Assembly (NCBI GenBank): GCA_905221605.1
Contig: CAJNDS010002221.1
Span: 152,501 to 165,000, forward strand
Length of the DNA stretch: 12,500 nucleotides
Reading direction: 5' to 3'
DNA from: Symbiodinium natans
Lineage: Eukaryota; Sar; Dinophyceae; Suessiales; Symbiodiniaceae
Shown here: positions 5,278-10,714 of the stretch, piece after piece
Position numbering within the stretch: position 1 is the stretch's first letter
Layout: every line of letters starts with the position of its first letter
Position numbers and translations under genes: made by a program
Notes under the pieces: generated by a model
Database searches by the model: none
What the model saw: only the letters and a program-made list of their open reading frames with translations
Told to the model about the DNA's origin: nothing

Positions 5278-5430
5278 TGCAGGGTTTAGGGTCTCGGGTT
5301 TAGGGTTTAGGTGTTTGGGGGTTTACTGTGTGAAGAGCCCGATAAACCCTGAGGTCTTGAACCCAGAACTGAAGCCCTGAACTAAACCCTTAACTCGACA
5401 CCCGAAACCCTAAACCTCCATGTCAAACAA
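5278..5430. other. Decayed telomeric sequence of both orientations
   Basis: GGGTTTAGGGTCTCGGGTTTAG (5282-5303) passes into AT/GC-mixed sequence and then decayed CCCTGAA/CCCTTAA copies (5340-5416). No RNA or gene is seen. Confidence 0.5.
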
Positions 5431-5559
5431 AAGGTCCAGAGCCGGGTCGAGCCCCTTCAGCGCCACGTCGCCTACCTGATGCGGCCTTACAAGACGGTGT
5501 GCTCCACGTTTGAGGCCGGAAGAACGGTGACTTCGGGCGTTTTTGTGTCACGTGGTTGA
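5431..5559 (+). CDS. Candidate C-terminal exon with RPYK segment
   Basis: The frame is open from about 5390; non-repetitive coding begins near 5420-5431. It reads KVQSRVEPLQRHVAYLMRPY then KTVCSTFEAGRTVTSGVFVS, RG, TGA at 5557. CAAAAG (5433) is an acceptor-like edge. Its stop lies in unique sequence, unlike most islands. The arrangement of a short hydrophobic run, RPY and a downstream E resembles linkers between C-terminal helices of large multi-pass membrane proteins in protists and algae; that is an impression, not a family assignment. Confidence 0.42.
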   Translation, partial: KVQSRVEPLQRHVAYLMRPYKTVCSTFEAGRTVTSGVFVSRG

Positions 5560-5683
5560 CGGGGGCCTAAACTACCCCAGACCCTAAACTTGGCCCTAAA
5601 CCCTAGATAACCCTAAACCCTAGTAACCCTAAACCCTAGAGAACGACACCCTAAGCCCCTAATCCCGGTTTTGTCGGTTGCAG
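5560..5683. repeat. Decayed CCCTAAA tract and intron-end-like sequence
   Basis: Scattered CCCTAAA, CCCTAGA and GTAACCCTAAA copies (5578-5640), then CCCGGTTTTGTCGGTTGCAG, a good acceptor ending at 5683. Confidence 0.6.
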
Positions 5684-5741
5684 TGCAAGTCGCGGTCGCG
5701 GGGGTTTGCTTCGAGCCGGAGCTCCTGCGTTTTCCGCGCAG
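5684..5741 (+). CDS. Candidate 58-nt exon with both splice signals
   Basis: The upstream GGTTTTGTCGGTTGCAG is pyrimidine-rich and ends in AG at 5683; CGCGCAG|GTCCGG gives the donor at 5742. The most natural frame reads VQVAVAGVCFEPELLRFPRR, a hydrophobic start followed by a charged run. Other frames are also open across 58 nt, so phase is uncertain. The downstream intron would begin with G-rich telomeric repeat (5755-5838), as at 3112. Confidence 0.4.
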
Positions 5742-5754
5742 GTCCGGGGTTTTG

Positions 5755-5838
5755 AGGTGGTTTAGGGTTTAGGGGTTTGGGGTTTAGGGTTTAGGGTTTA
5801 GGGTTTAGGGGTTTAGGGTGAGAGTTTAGGGTTTGGGG
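5755..5838. repeat. Interstitial TTTAGGG tract, G-rich on + strand
   Basis: TTTAGGG with extra-G copies (TTTAGGGG, TTTGGGG), directly after the donor-like site at 5742. Confidence 0.88.
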
Positions 5839-5862
5839 CTTCAAAAAGTGTGATCTTTGCAG

Positions 5863-5936
5863 GCTTTTCAGTCTTGGGCCCTCTGTTTGCTGGCGATGCA
5901 TCCCTCGCTGCCTTCAAGACTTCGCTGCAACCATGA
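5863..5936 (+). CDS. Exon-like fragment after TTTGCAG
   Basis: GTGATCTTTGCAG ending at 5862 is a good acceptor. Two frames are plausible. One reads FSVLGPLFAGDASLAAFK then TSLQP with TGA at 5934. The other begins AFQSWALCLLAMHPSLPS and runs on to TAG at 5970. Both look natural, so phase cannot be fixed. With 5684-5741 it would be the next exon, leaving a 121-nt intron made mostly of telomeric repeat. Membership of one gene is inferred from order and orientation alone. Confidence 0.36.
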
Positions 5937-5943
5937 TTTTCCT

Positions 5944-6071
5944 GCTACCCCCTCTATACTACCCCCCTAGGGTCCCCCCTTAAAGAACCTTAACTAGGCT
6001 TTATGATCCCTAAATCGCCTGAATTATGGGGGGAACCTAAAGGGGGGGGGGGGTAGTAGAAAGGGCCTAGC
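5944..6071. repeat. Imperfect foldback with C/G runs
   Basis: Left arm TACTACCCCCC...GGGTCCCCCC (5955-5977) matches the reverse complement of GGGGGGAACCTAAA, a G12 run (6042-6053) and GTAGTAG. The outer edges GCTACCCC and GGCCTAGC match loosely. The unique centre is about 48 bases. It may be an old inverted-repeat element; the G/C runs make some of the match trivial. Confidence 0.35.
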
Positions 6072-6314
6072 CCAAACCTTAAACCCAGTACTGAAAAGGC
6101 CGCAAAGATAACAATTTTTCGAAGCCCTTAACCCTAAACCCCAACCCGAAACCCTAAACCCTAAATCCCTATGAACCGCAAACTCAAGAAGCTCCTACCT
6201 TTTAAACCCTTAGTCAAAAACACCCAGATCTCGCAAGACTGCACAGGTTGGGGGGATCAGGGTTCAGGGTGTACCTGGGTTCTGCGCCTCGTTCTCAGCC
6301 CTAAACCTTGACCT
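6072..6314. other. Mixed island, no gene seen
   Basis: Decayed CCCTAAA copies lie at 6126-6168. The rest is unique, with TTCTGCGCCTCGTTCTCAG ending near 6298 as an acceptor-like pyrimidine stretch directly before CCCTAAA. No convincing frame follows. Confidence 0.35.
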
Positions 6315-6420
6315 GTTAGGGTTTAGGGTCTAGGTTTTCAGGTTTAGGGTTTCAGGTTTCAGGGTTTCAGGGTTTCAGGGTTTCAGGGTTTCAGGGTTTC
6401 AGGGTTTCAGGGTTTCAGCG
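6315..6420. repeat. TTTCAGGG octamer array
   Basis: After a few TTTAGGG-like copies, seven perfect TTTCAGGG octamers and one variant run from 6357 to 6420. The period is 8, not 7: an inserted base has been fixed across the array. Confidence 0.9.
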
Positions 6421-6442
6421 TCCACACCTATGAGCCCACAAG

Positions 6443-6511
6443 ATCGAGCGGCTCGTGCGGAAGATGCTCTTAGCCTTGGCCGTGGCCGTGCTCCCTGCTT
6501 CTGGGCCCTGA
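6443..6511 (+). CDS. Exon-like fragment encoding a terminal membrane helix
   Basis: CCCACAAG ending at 6442 may be the acceptor. The frame reads IERLVRKMLLALAVAVLPAS, GP, TGA at 6509. A basic stretch (ERLVRK) precedes about 15 hydrophobic residues, the pattern of a helix with positive inside flank. The stop lies in unique sequence. Next to it, GTTTCCCGTTCTAG (6545) is another acceptor-like site. No family is assigned. Confidence 0.36.
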   Translation: MERLVRKMLLALAVAVLPASGP

Positions 6512-6586
6512 TTGGCGATTCCGTGTTCCGTTTCCCGTTCTAGCATGGGATTCCGGGCTTAGGTAAATGTGGGGTTTAGGGTGTAG

Positions 6587-6730
6587 ATACCCTAAACCCT
6601 AAACCCTAAACCCTAAACTCTAAACCCTAAACCCTACACCCTAAAACCCTAAACCCTACACCCTTAAACCCTAAACCCTAAACCCTAAACCCTAAACCCT
6701 AAACCCTAAACCCTAAGCCCAGAAAACCCT
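6587..6730. repeat. Interstitial CCCTAAA tract
   Basis: Clean CCCTAAA with CCCTACA, CTCTAAA, CCCTTAAA and CCCTAAG variants. Confidence 0.9.
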
Positions 6731-6829
6731 AAATTCGTTTGGGGAGGGTCAAGGTTAGCTTTGGGTGAAAAAGGCTGCGTAGCAAGGAAGGAAGCGAGGA
6801 AGCCACCGAGCCTTAAACCTAAACCCTAA
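6731..6829 (+). other. Basic open frame between telomeric tracts
   Basis: The frame reads FVWGGSRLALGEKGCVARKE then ARKPPS and stops in repeat at TAA 6827. It is Lys/Arg-rich with no splice signals at its edges. AAGGAAGGAAG (6784-6794) is a short purine repeat. The composition is plausible but unassignable. Confidence 0.22.
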
Positions 6830-7040
6830 ACTCTAAACCCTAAACCCTAAACCCTAAACCCTAAACCCTAAACCCTAAACCCTAAACCCTAAACCCTAAA
6901 CCCTAAACCCTAAACCCTAAACCCTCCAACCCTAAACCCTAAACCCTAAACCCTAAACCCTAAACCCTAAACCCTAAACCCTAACCCTAAACCCTAAACC
7001 CTAAACCCTAAACCCTAAACCCTAAACCCTAAACCCCACC
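6814..7040. repeat. Longest interstitial CCCTAAA tract
   Basis: About 30 near-perfect copies over 220 bp with one CCCTCCAA insert (about 6925) and one hexamer slip (about 6981). It is longer and cleaner than the terminal array, which suggests recent addition or homogenisation. Confidence 0.95.
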
Positions 7041-7320
7041 CACAAACCCCCAAAGAATTTTGAGCTTTGACACATGGCCCCTGCCTTGAAGCCCCCCCCC
7101 AAAAGCACCCGTCAGAGCCTTTGGCCCCCCCCCCCCCCTTGGTTTAGGGTTTAGGGTTTAGGGTTTCCCCCCCCCTCCCCCCCCCGAAAAAAAAAATAAA
7201 AGAACAAAAACAAAGAAAAGGCGTTGTATGGGCCACGTGCTAGAGGTCCCCTTTCTCACACGAAGCTGAGAAGCGCATGCACAGCTGAGACGCAGTGCAG
7301 TGCGCCATAGAGGTCCCCTT
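7041..7320. other. Island with poly-C runs and a 14-bp direct repeat
   Basis: C runs (7088-7096, 7125-7138, 7167-7185) bracket a short TTTAGGG tract (7140-7166) and an A-rich stretch (7186-7218). TAGAGGTCCCCTTT occurs at 7241-7254 and again at 7308-7321. AGCTGAGAAGCGCATGC and AGCTGAGACGCAGTGC between them are also partly duplicated. No gene is supported. Confidence 0.4.
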
Positions 7321-7443
7321 TACCCTAAGCCCTAAACCCCAAGCCGTAAACCCTAAACCCTAAACCCTAAACCCTAAACCCTAAACCCTAAACCCTAAAC
7401 CCTAAACCCTAAACCCTAAACCCTAAACCCTAAACCCTAAACT
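7321..7443. repeat. Interstitial CCCTAAA tract
   Basis: About 14 clean copies after a short degenerate left edge (CCCTAAG, CCGTAAA). Confidence 0.92.
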
Positions 7444-7527
7444 TTGCCAAGTGGGTAGTTTGGGGGTTCAGGGCTGGCGAGTTCGGATCCTTGCACAAGG
7501 GAGCCTGTCTCTTGCCCTTCATCCCAG

Positions 7528-7596
7528 TATGGGCCGAGGTTTCGCTGTCTCCGGCCGCCTGGATGCCACGGATTGTTTGAGGATATCTACTTTAGA
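7528..7596 (+). CDS. Exon-like fragment running into a C-rich tract
   Basis: CTCTTGCCCTTCATCCCAG ending at 7527 is a textbook pyrimidine-rich acceptor. After one base the frame reads MGRGFAVSGRLDATDCLRIS then TLE before entering the CCCCCCCTCCT tract, where it would continue as Pro/Ser/Leu low complexity to 7768. The unique 23 residues look natural; the proline-rich continuation is probably not translated. The ATG at 7529 could be a start, but the acceptor makes an internal exon more likely. Confidence 0.33.
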
Positions 7597-7757
7597 ACCC
7601 CCCCCTCCTCCCCCCCCTCCTCCCCCCCTCCTCCCCCCCTCCTCCCCCCCCTCCTCCCCCCCCCTCCTCCCCCCCCTCCTCCCCCCCCCTCCCCCCCCTC
7701 CCTCCCCCCCTCCTCCCCCCCCTCCTCCCCCCCCCTCCTCCCCCCCCTCCTCCCCCC
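7597..7757. repeat. (C6-9 TCCT)n pyrimidine tract
   Basis: About 160 bp of C runs separated by TCCT at roughly 10-12 bp spacing, all pyrimidine on the + strand. Such tracts can form triplex (H-DNA) structures. It ends in AAAAAATTAAAAAAA. Run lengths may be assembly-sensitive. Confidence 0.9.
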
Positions 7758-8007
7758 CAAAAAATTAAAAAAACACGAGAGAATAATCCCTATGTTGCTC
7801 CTATAAGGAATACCTGGAATATCTTGTATTTTGGTTCTTAAGCAAACAGTAGATGTGCGGGCGTGTTGCGCGGACGTTGGCTCAAAGGTTTAGGGTTAAT
7901 TCGGGTGTCTAGGTAGGGTCCTGGGACATTTCATGCTTTCCCTTGCTGGGTTTAATAAGTCAATAGGATCATACTTAGGAGTATCTTTCAGATGGTTTTA
8001 AGGACCA
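7758..8007. other. AT-richer island with possible 38-nt exon
   Basis: AATATCTTGTATTTTGGTTC... and AAACAG ending at 7849 resemble an intron end; CTCAAAG|GTTTAG at 7887/7888 could be a donor, giving an exon of 7850-7887 (frame DVRACCADVGSK). GATGGT (7991-7996) and ACCATC (8004-8009) form a small hairpin. Nothing else is seen. Confidence 0.25.
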
Positions 8008-8162
8008 TCCTCCTGTCTCTCTCTGTCTCTCTGACTCTTTTTTTTTTTTTTCTCTCTCTCTCTCTCTCTCTCTCCCTCTCTCTCCCTCTCTCTCCCTCTC
8101 GCTCCCTCTCGCTCCCTCTCGCTCCCTCTCGCTCCTCCTCATCCCTCTTCTCCCCTCCACAG
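8008..8162 (+). repeat. Long polypyrimidine tract ending in CAG
   Basis: CTCTGTCTCTCTGACTC, T12, (CT)n, (CCCTCTCT)n and CTCGCTCC units form about 150 almost unbroken pyrimidines, ending CCCCTCCACAG at 8162. It would act as an exceptionally long polypyrimidine tract for the following exon. The minus-strand frame through it (Arg/Glu repeats) is an artefact of the tract. Confidence 0.85.
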
Positions 8163-8253
8163 GGCAAAGGTTGATGTGAACCCTCAACCCATCAAACCCT
8201 TGAGCCCCGGTTTCGCGTTTGGGGTTGCGGGTTGCGGTAGGGTGTTGAGTTGA
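8163..8253 (+). CDS. Candidate terminal exon after long polypyrimidine tract
   Basis: The acceptor CCTCCACAG ends at 8162. After one base the frame reads AKVDVNPQPIKPLSPGFAFG then VAGCGRVLS, TGA at 8251. The stop lies in unique sequence (TTGAGTTGAGTTG). Proline-rich then glycine-rich composition is natural-looking, though part of 8180-8205 may derive from CCCTCAA repeat. No domain is recognised. Confidence 0.36.
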
Positions 8254-8400
8254 GTTGTTAGGGTCCGAAACACTTAAATCTGCCAAGAGGCGCTGGTTTT
8301 CGCCAAAGGGCTTGGCTTAGCGCTTGGGAACTCGGGTTTTCTGCTCAAGGGGCAACAATCCGGCAAGCACCGGAAAGGATCTCTAAACACCAAACCCTAA
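8254..8400 (+). other. Island with short exon-like end
   Basis: CTGCTCAAG ending at 8349 is followed by GQQSGKHRKGSLNTKP and TAA (8398) in repeat. TCCGG/CCGGA (8359-8363, 8370-8374) is a small inverted repeat. An earlier frame, SAKRRWFSPKGLA (8280-8320), is also open. Evidence is weak for either. Confidence 0.2.
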
Positions 8401-8440
8401 GCCGAAGCCCTAAACCCTAAACCCTGAACCCCAAACCCTT
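8389..8440. repeat. Degenerate CCCTAAA tract
   Basis: CCCTAAG, CCGAAG, CCCTAAA, CCCTGAA and CCCCAAA copies. Confidence 0.75.
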
Positions 8441-8454
8441 CTCTCGAAACACAG

Positions 8455-8568
8455 GCGCTTCAGATGGAAACAGTGAGTATCATCCTCACTGCCTCCCTGG
8501 TGCTCAACCTTCGCTACCACCCCTACGAGGCGACTTTAGCACTATCAGCCCTAAACCCTAAACCCTGA
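8455..8568 (+). CDS. Exon-like fragment: helix plus YHPYE segment
   Basis: CTCTCGAAACACAG ending at 8454 is a good acceptor. The frame reads ALQMETVSIILTASLVLNLR then YHPYEATLALSA and continues into telomeric codons to TGA 8566. METVSIILTASLVLNL is a likely membrane helix. The pattern Q-x-E-[TA] leading into a helix recurs at 9096 and 10715. GAAACA|GTGAGT at 8470/8471 is a strong donor look-alike inside the frame, so the exon could instead be only 16 nt; I prefer the longer reading because the peptide continues naturally. Confidence 0.42.
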   Translation, partial: ALQMETVSIILTASLVLNLRYHPYEATLALSALNPKP

Positions 8569-8880
8569 ACCCTAAACCCTGAACCCTAAACCCTTAACCC
8601 TAAACCCCCAAACCCCAAACCCAAAACCCTCAACCCTCTCGACCCAGGCCCCCATCGACCCTAAACCCTCCCCAAGTGCGCGAAAACGTCCAGGTTTTGG
8701 AAGGGTTTAGGGCTCAGGGGTCTCAGGGGTTTCAAGGGGTTTCAACCAAGCCCCTAAAGCCCTAAAAACTAGACCCTAAACCCTACACCCAAAGAACCCC
8801 CCAAAATCCCAAAGAGCTCTAAACCCTAAACCCTACGCATTCCCAAAAGGAACCCTATAAACCCTAAACCCCAAAGCCCC
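8541..8880. repeat. Decayed CCCTAAA tract with a G-rich inset
   Basis: CCCTAAA/CCCTGAA/CCCCAAA copies (8548-8670), then unique GTGCGCGAAAACGTCC, a G-rich decayed inset (8700-8737), then sparse CCCTAAA among AAAGCCCTAAA and CCCAAAG variants. No gene is seen in these 340 bases. Confidence 0.7.
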
Positions 8881-8894
8881 AAAGAATCCTAGCG

Positions 8895-8915
8895 CCCCCC
8901 CCCCCCCCCCCCCCC
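8895..8915. repeat. C21 homopolymer
   Basis: A run of 21 C followed by GCCGCCCCCCC. The length is assembly-sensitive. It lies just upstream of the truncated exon copy at 8951. Confidence 0.85.
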
Positions 8916-8950
8916 GCCGCCCCCCCAACCCCCCGCAAACCAAACAACAG

Positions 8951-8970
8951 GTCGCGTACTTCAACTACTC
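8951..8970 (+). pseudogene. Truncated duplicate of the exon at 9075
   Basis: CAACAG|GTCGCGTACTTCAACTACTC matches the acceptor edge and first codons of the 9075 exon with a single base change (GCG for GAG: V-A-Y-F-N-Y-S versus V-E-Y-F-N-Y-S). The copy ends abruptly at ACTC, where CCCTAAA begins. It looks like an exon cut at a break and joined to telomeric repeat. Confidence 0.6.
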
Positions 8971-9045
8971 ACCCTAAACCCTAAACCGCAACGAAACGAA
9001 CCCTAGACCCTAAACCCTAAACCCTAACCCCCCCCCTTCCGAAAA
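8971..9045. repeat. Degenerate CCCTAAA tract ending in C run
   Basis: CCCTAAA copies begin immediately after the truncated exon and end in CCCCCCCTTCCGAAAAAAAGG. Confidence 0.75.
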
Positions 9046-9074
9046 AAAGGTAAATAAACAACAAGAAGCAACAG

Positions 9075-9155
9075 GTCGAGTACTTCAACTACTCTGAAGC
9101 TGCACTGCTCATCCTGGCGCTGACCATGACGGGGCTCCCTCACCGTACCCCTTAA
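9075..9155 (+). CDS. Exon-like fragment encoding a membrane helix
   Basis: GAAGCAACAG ending at 9074 is an acceptor-like edge. The frame reads VEYFNYSEAALLILALTMTG then LPHRTP, TAA at 9153 in unique sequence. NYSEAALLILALTMTGL is a clear candidate helix: an N and E just before the hydrophobic run, T and G near its end. It shares the E-then-helix layout with 8455 and 10715. The duplicate of its 5' edge at 8951 supports it being a real exon boundary. No donor is needed if it is terminal. Parent family not identified. Confidence 0.46.
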   Translation, partial: VEYFNYSEAALLILALTMTGLPHRTP

Positions 9156-9390
9156 GGTTGTATTGGGGCGGGGGGGGGTTGGGTGGGTTTATGATTTAGG
9201 GTTCAGGGTTTAGGGTTGGTTGGTTGGGGGGGGGGGGGACTGTGGGGGGCTTGATGGCTTGAACTTGAGTTCAAGGATGAAGTGGTATAGCAGAGGTGAG
9301 TGCTTTCGGGCATATGCGGGCATAAGATGACACCCCGATCAGTTGTAAACCCCGAACCCCAGAACCAATCTCCCAATGCCAAAACATCAC
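9156..9390. other. G-run island with perfect 8-bp hairpin
   Basis: G runs (9168-9178, 9227-9238) surround a short TTTAGGG tract (9194-9216). CTTGAACT-TG-AGTTCAAG (9257-9274) is a tight hairpin. AGCAGAG|GTGAGTGC at 9296/9297 is a strong donor look-alike, with LDGLNLSSRMKWYSR open before it. The minus-strand frame over this region is low in natural features. Confidence 0.3.
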
Positions 9391-9628
9391 ACCCTAAACC
9401 CCCCAAACCCTAAACCCCAAGCCCCAAACCCCCCAATTAAACCCTAAACCCCTAATTAAACCTCTTAAGGCCCAAACCCCAAAACCCAAAACCCAAAACC
9501 CAAACCCCAAACCCCAAACCCCAAACCCCAAACCCCAACCCCAAACCCCAAACCCTGAAACCTAAACCCTAAACCCTAAACCCTAAACCCTAAACCCCAA
9601 ACCCCAAACCCTAAACCCCAAACCCCAA
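9391..9628. repeat. CCCTAAA/CCCCAAA/CCCAAAA mixed array
   Basis: Begins decayed (CCCCCCAAACC, AATTAAACC), becomes CCCAAAA (9476-9500), CCCCAAA (9501-9552), CCCTAAA (9561-9594) and again CCCCAAA. It is a second example of block-wise variants. Confidence 0.9.
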
Positions 9629-9648
9629 GTCCTGTGATCACCAGCAAG

Positions 9649-9706
9649 GCTCACCACCTGCCTGGTGGCGAACGACCTGCACTGGGCCAGGTCCGCTCTG
9701 AGCCAG
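9649..9706 (+). CDS. Candidate 58-nt exon with both splice signals
   Basis: CACCAGCAAG ends at 9648 and GAGCCAG|GTGCCGG is at 9706/9707. After one base the frame is 19 codons, LTTCLVANDLHWARSALSQ, ending exactly at a codon boundary. Length and donor context resemble 3051-3111 and 5684-5741. The putative downstream intron opens with G30 and a 149-bp TTTAGGG array. Another frame across the island (GERPALGQVRSEPGAG) is open but less natural. Confidence 0.42.
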
Positions 9707-9709
9707 GTG

Positions 9710-9711
<2 letters not shown>

Positions 9712-9741
<30 letters not shown>
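9712..9741. repeat. G30 homopolymer
   Basis: Thirty consecutive G at the junction between the exon-like island and a telomeric array. The length may be inexact, as homopolymers are error-prone. Confidence 0.85.
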
Positions 9742-9744
<3 letters not shown>

Positions 9745-9889
9745 GGGTTTAGGGTTTAGGGTTTAGGGTTTAGGGTTTAGGGTTTAGGGTTTAGGGTTTT
9801 AGGGTTTTAGGGTTTAGGGTTTAGGGTTTAGGGTTCAGGGTTTAGGGTTTAGGGTTTAGGGTTTAGGGTTTAGGGTTTAGGGTTTAGGG
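9742..9889. repeat. Long TTTAGGG array, G-rich on + strand
   Basis: About 21 copies with two TTTTAGGG slips (about 9796-9811) and one TTCAGGG. The orientation is inverted relative to the chromosome-end telomere. Confidence 0.95.
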
Positions 9890-10024
9890 CAAAGCGGTGT
9901 CTTTTGGGGGATTTGCTTCGGCATTTTAGGGCTTAGGGGATGTGGATGGAGGACCTCTGACTTTTCGCTTTTTTAACCCCAAGTCGGCAAAGGTGGATGA
10001 GCTCCCGTCTTGAAGGCTTCAGGG
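9890..10024. other. Island with weak terminal-exon signal
   Basis: CTTTTCGCTTTTTTAACCCC precedes AAGTCGGCAAAG; the frame SAKVDELPS stops at TGA (10012). Only nine codons, so little can be claimed. Confidence 0.2.
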
Positions 10025-10131
10025 CTTGGTAGCCCAGTGGTACTTTTTTTTTTTTTTTTAATGGGATCGCTTTTAAAATATCAACCCAAAACAGGGTGCC
10101 CTTATCATAATATGGTTACTGGGCTACCAAG
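10025..10131. mobile_element. 107-bp MITE-like element with 14-bp TIRs
   Basis: CTTGGTAGCCCAGT (10025-10038) and ACTGGGCTACCAAG (10118-10131) are perfect terminal inverted repeats. AGGG flanks both ends (10021-10024 and 10132-10135), a candidate 4-bp target duplication, though AGGG is common in telomeric repeat. The interior has T16 and AT-rich sequence with no coding capacity, typical of a non-autonomous DNA transposon. The superfamily cannot be named from the ends alone. Confidence 0.6.
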
Positions 10132-10136
10132 AGGGT

Positions 10137-10300
10137 GTAGGGTTCAGGGTTATCGGGTTTAGGGATGATTAGGGTTTAGGGATGCTTAGGGTTTAGGGAT
10201 GTGCAGGGTTCAGGGATGAGGGTTTCAGGGTGAATCGAAGCTTTGAGAGGGTGTAGGGTCTGGGGTTACGGGGTTCAGGGTTTATGAGTTTGGGGTTTCA
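10137..10300. repeat. Degenerate G-rich tract with TTTAGGGATG period
   Basis: GGTTTAGGGATGATTA, GGTTTAGGGATGCTTA and GGTTTAGGGATGTGCA show a longer period in which the heptamer alternates with GATGNTTA. GAGAGGGTGTAGGGT occurs at 10131-10143 and again near 10246-10258. Confidence 0.75.
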
Positions 10301-10314
10301 GGGTGCCTATGTAG

Positions 10315-10356
10315 ATCGCCGCTTCGATCAACGGCAGCATGGTTGCTTATAAGTAG
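10315..10356 (+). other. Short exon-like end
   Basis: CCTATGTAG ending at 10314 could be an acceptor. The frame IAASINGSMVAYK stops at TAG 10354 in unique sequence. It is protein-like but only 13 codons. Confidence 0.22.
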
Positions 10357-10489
10357 AAAGGTAGAACCTTGAGTGTACACACATGCATTCATTCGAGACC
10401 CTAACCCCGAGAAACCCTAAGCCCCTAACCCGCCCTCCCCCCCCCTCCTCCCCAAACCCCCCTAAACCCTAAACCCAAGCCCTAAACCT
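10357..10489. repeat. Unique spacer then decayed C-rich tract
   Basis: Unique to about 10395 (ACACACATGCATTCATTCGAG), then sparse CCCTAAA/CCCTAACC copies, a C8 run and CCTCCTCCCC. Confidence 0.55.
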
Positions 10490-10589
10490 TGGATGTTCCG
10501 CCCCTGAAACTAATAGTCCTTTGTAGGGATTACAGTGGGGGGGGACTATAATCCTTATTAGAGACTGTTAATATAAGGGGGAACATCCC
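10490..10589. mobile_element. ~100-bp foldback (MITE-like) element
   Basis: GGATGTTCCGCCCC (10491-10504) pairs with GGGGGAACATCC (10577-10588) with one inserted G. The inner arms GGATTACAGT (10528-10537) and ACTATAATCC (10544-10553) pair 9 of 10 around a G run. Arm similarity continues imperfectly between the two. AACCT at 10485-10489 and 10590-10594 could be a 5-bp target duplication, but the motif is close to the telomeric repeat. No coding capacity. Confidence 0.5.
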
Positions 10590-10714
10590 AACCTAAACCC
10601 TACAAAGCCGCATCAACCCTAAAAAGCCTATAAACCCCAAGCCCTGAACTGTAGGGTTGAGGGTTTAGGGTTTAGGGTTTAAACCCCAAGCCCTGAACTG
10701 TCGGGCGGAGCCAG
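10590..10714. repeat. Tract with 22-bp direct repeat and head-to-head joint
   Basis: TAAACCCCAAGCCCTGAACTGT is present at 10631-10652 and 10680-10701, 49 bases apart (seven heptamers). Between them a G-rich tract meets a C-rich one at GGGTTTAAACCC (10675-10686), a 12-bp palindrome. Confidence 0.75.

Noticed and set aside
7451-7806. Proline-rich ORFs through the C/TCCT tract
   Set aside because: Low-complexity translation of a pyrimidine tract; only the unique part at 7528-7596 is kept as exon-like.
7975-8286. Arg/Glu-rich minus-strand ORF
   Set aside because: Mostly the complement of the CT-rich tract; there is no ATG at its start and no natural domain.
8471-8476. GTGAGT donor consensus inside the 8455 island
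   Set aside because: Would leave a 16-nt exon and discard a natural-looking helix; kept only as an alternative.
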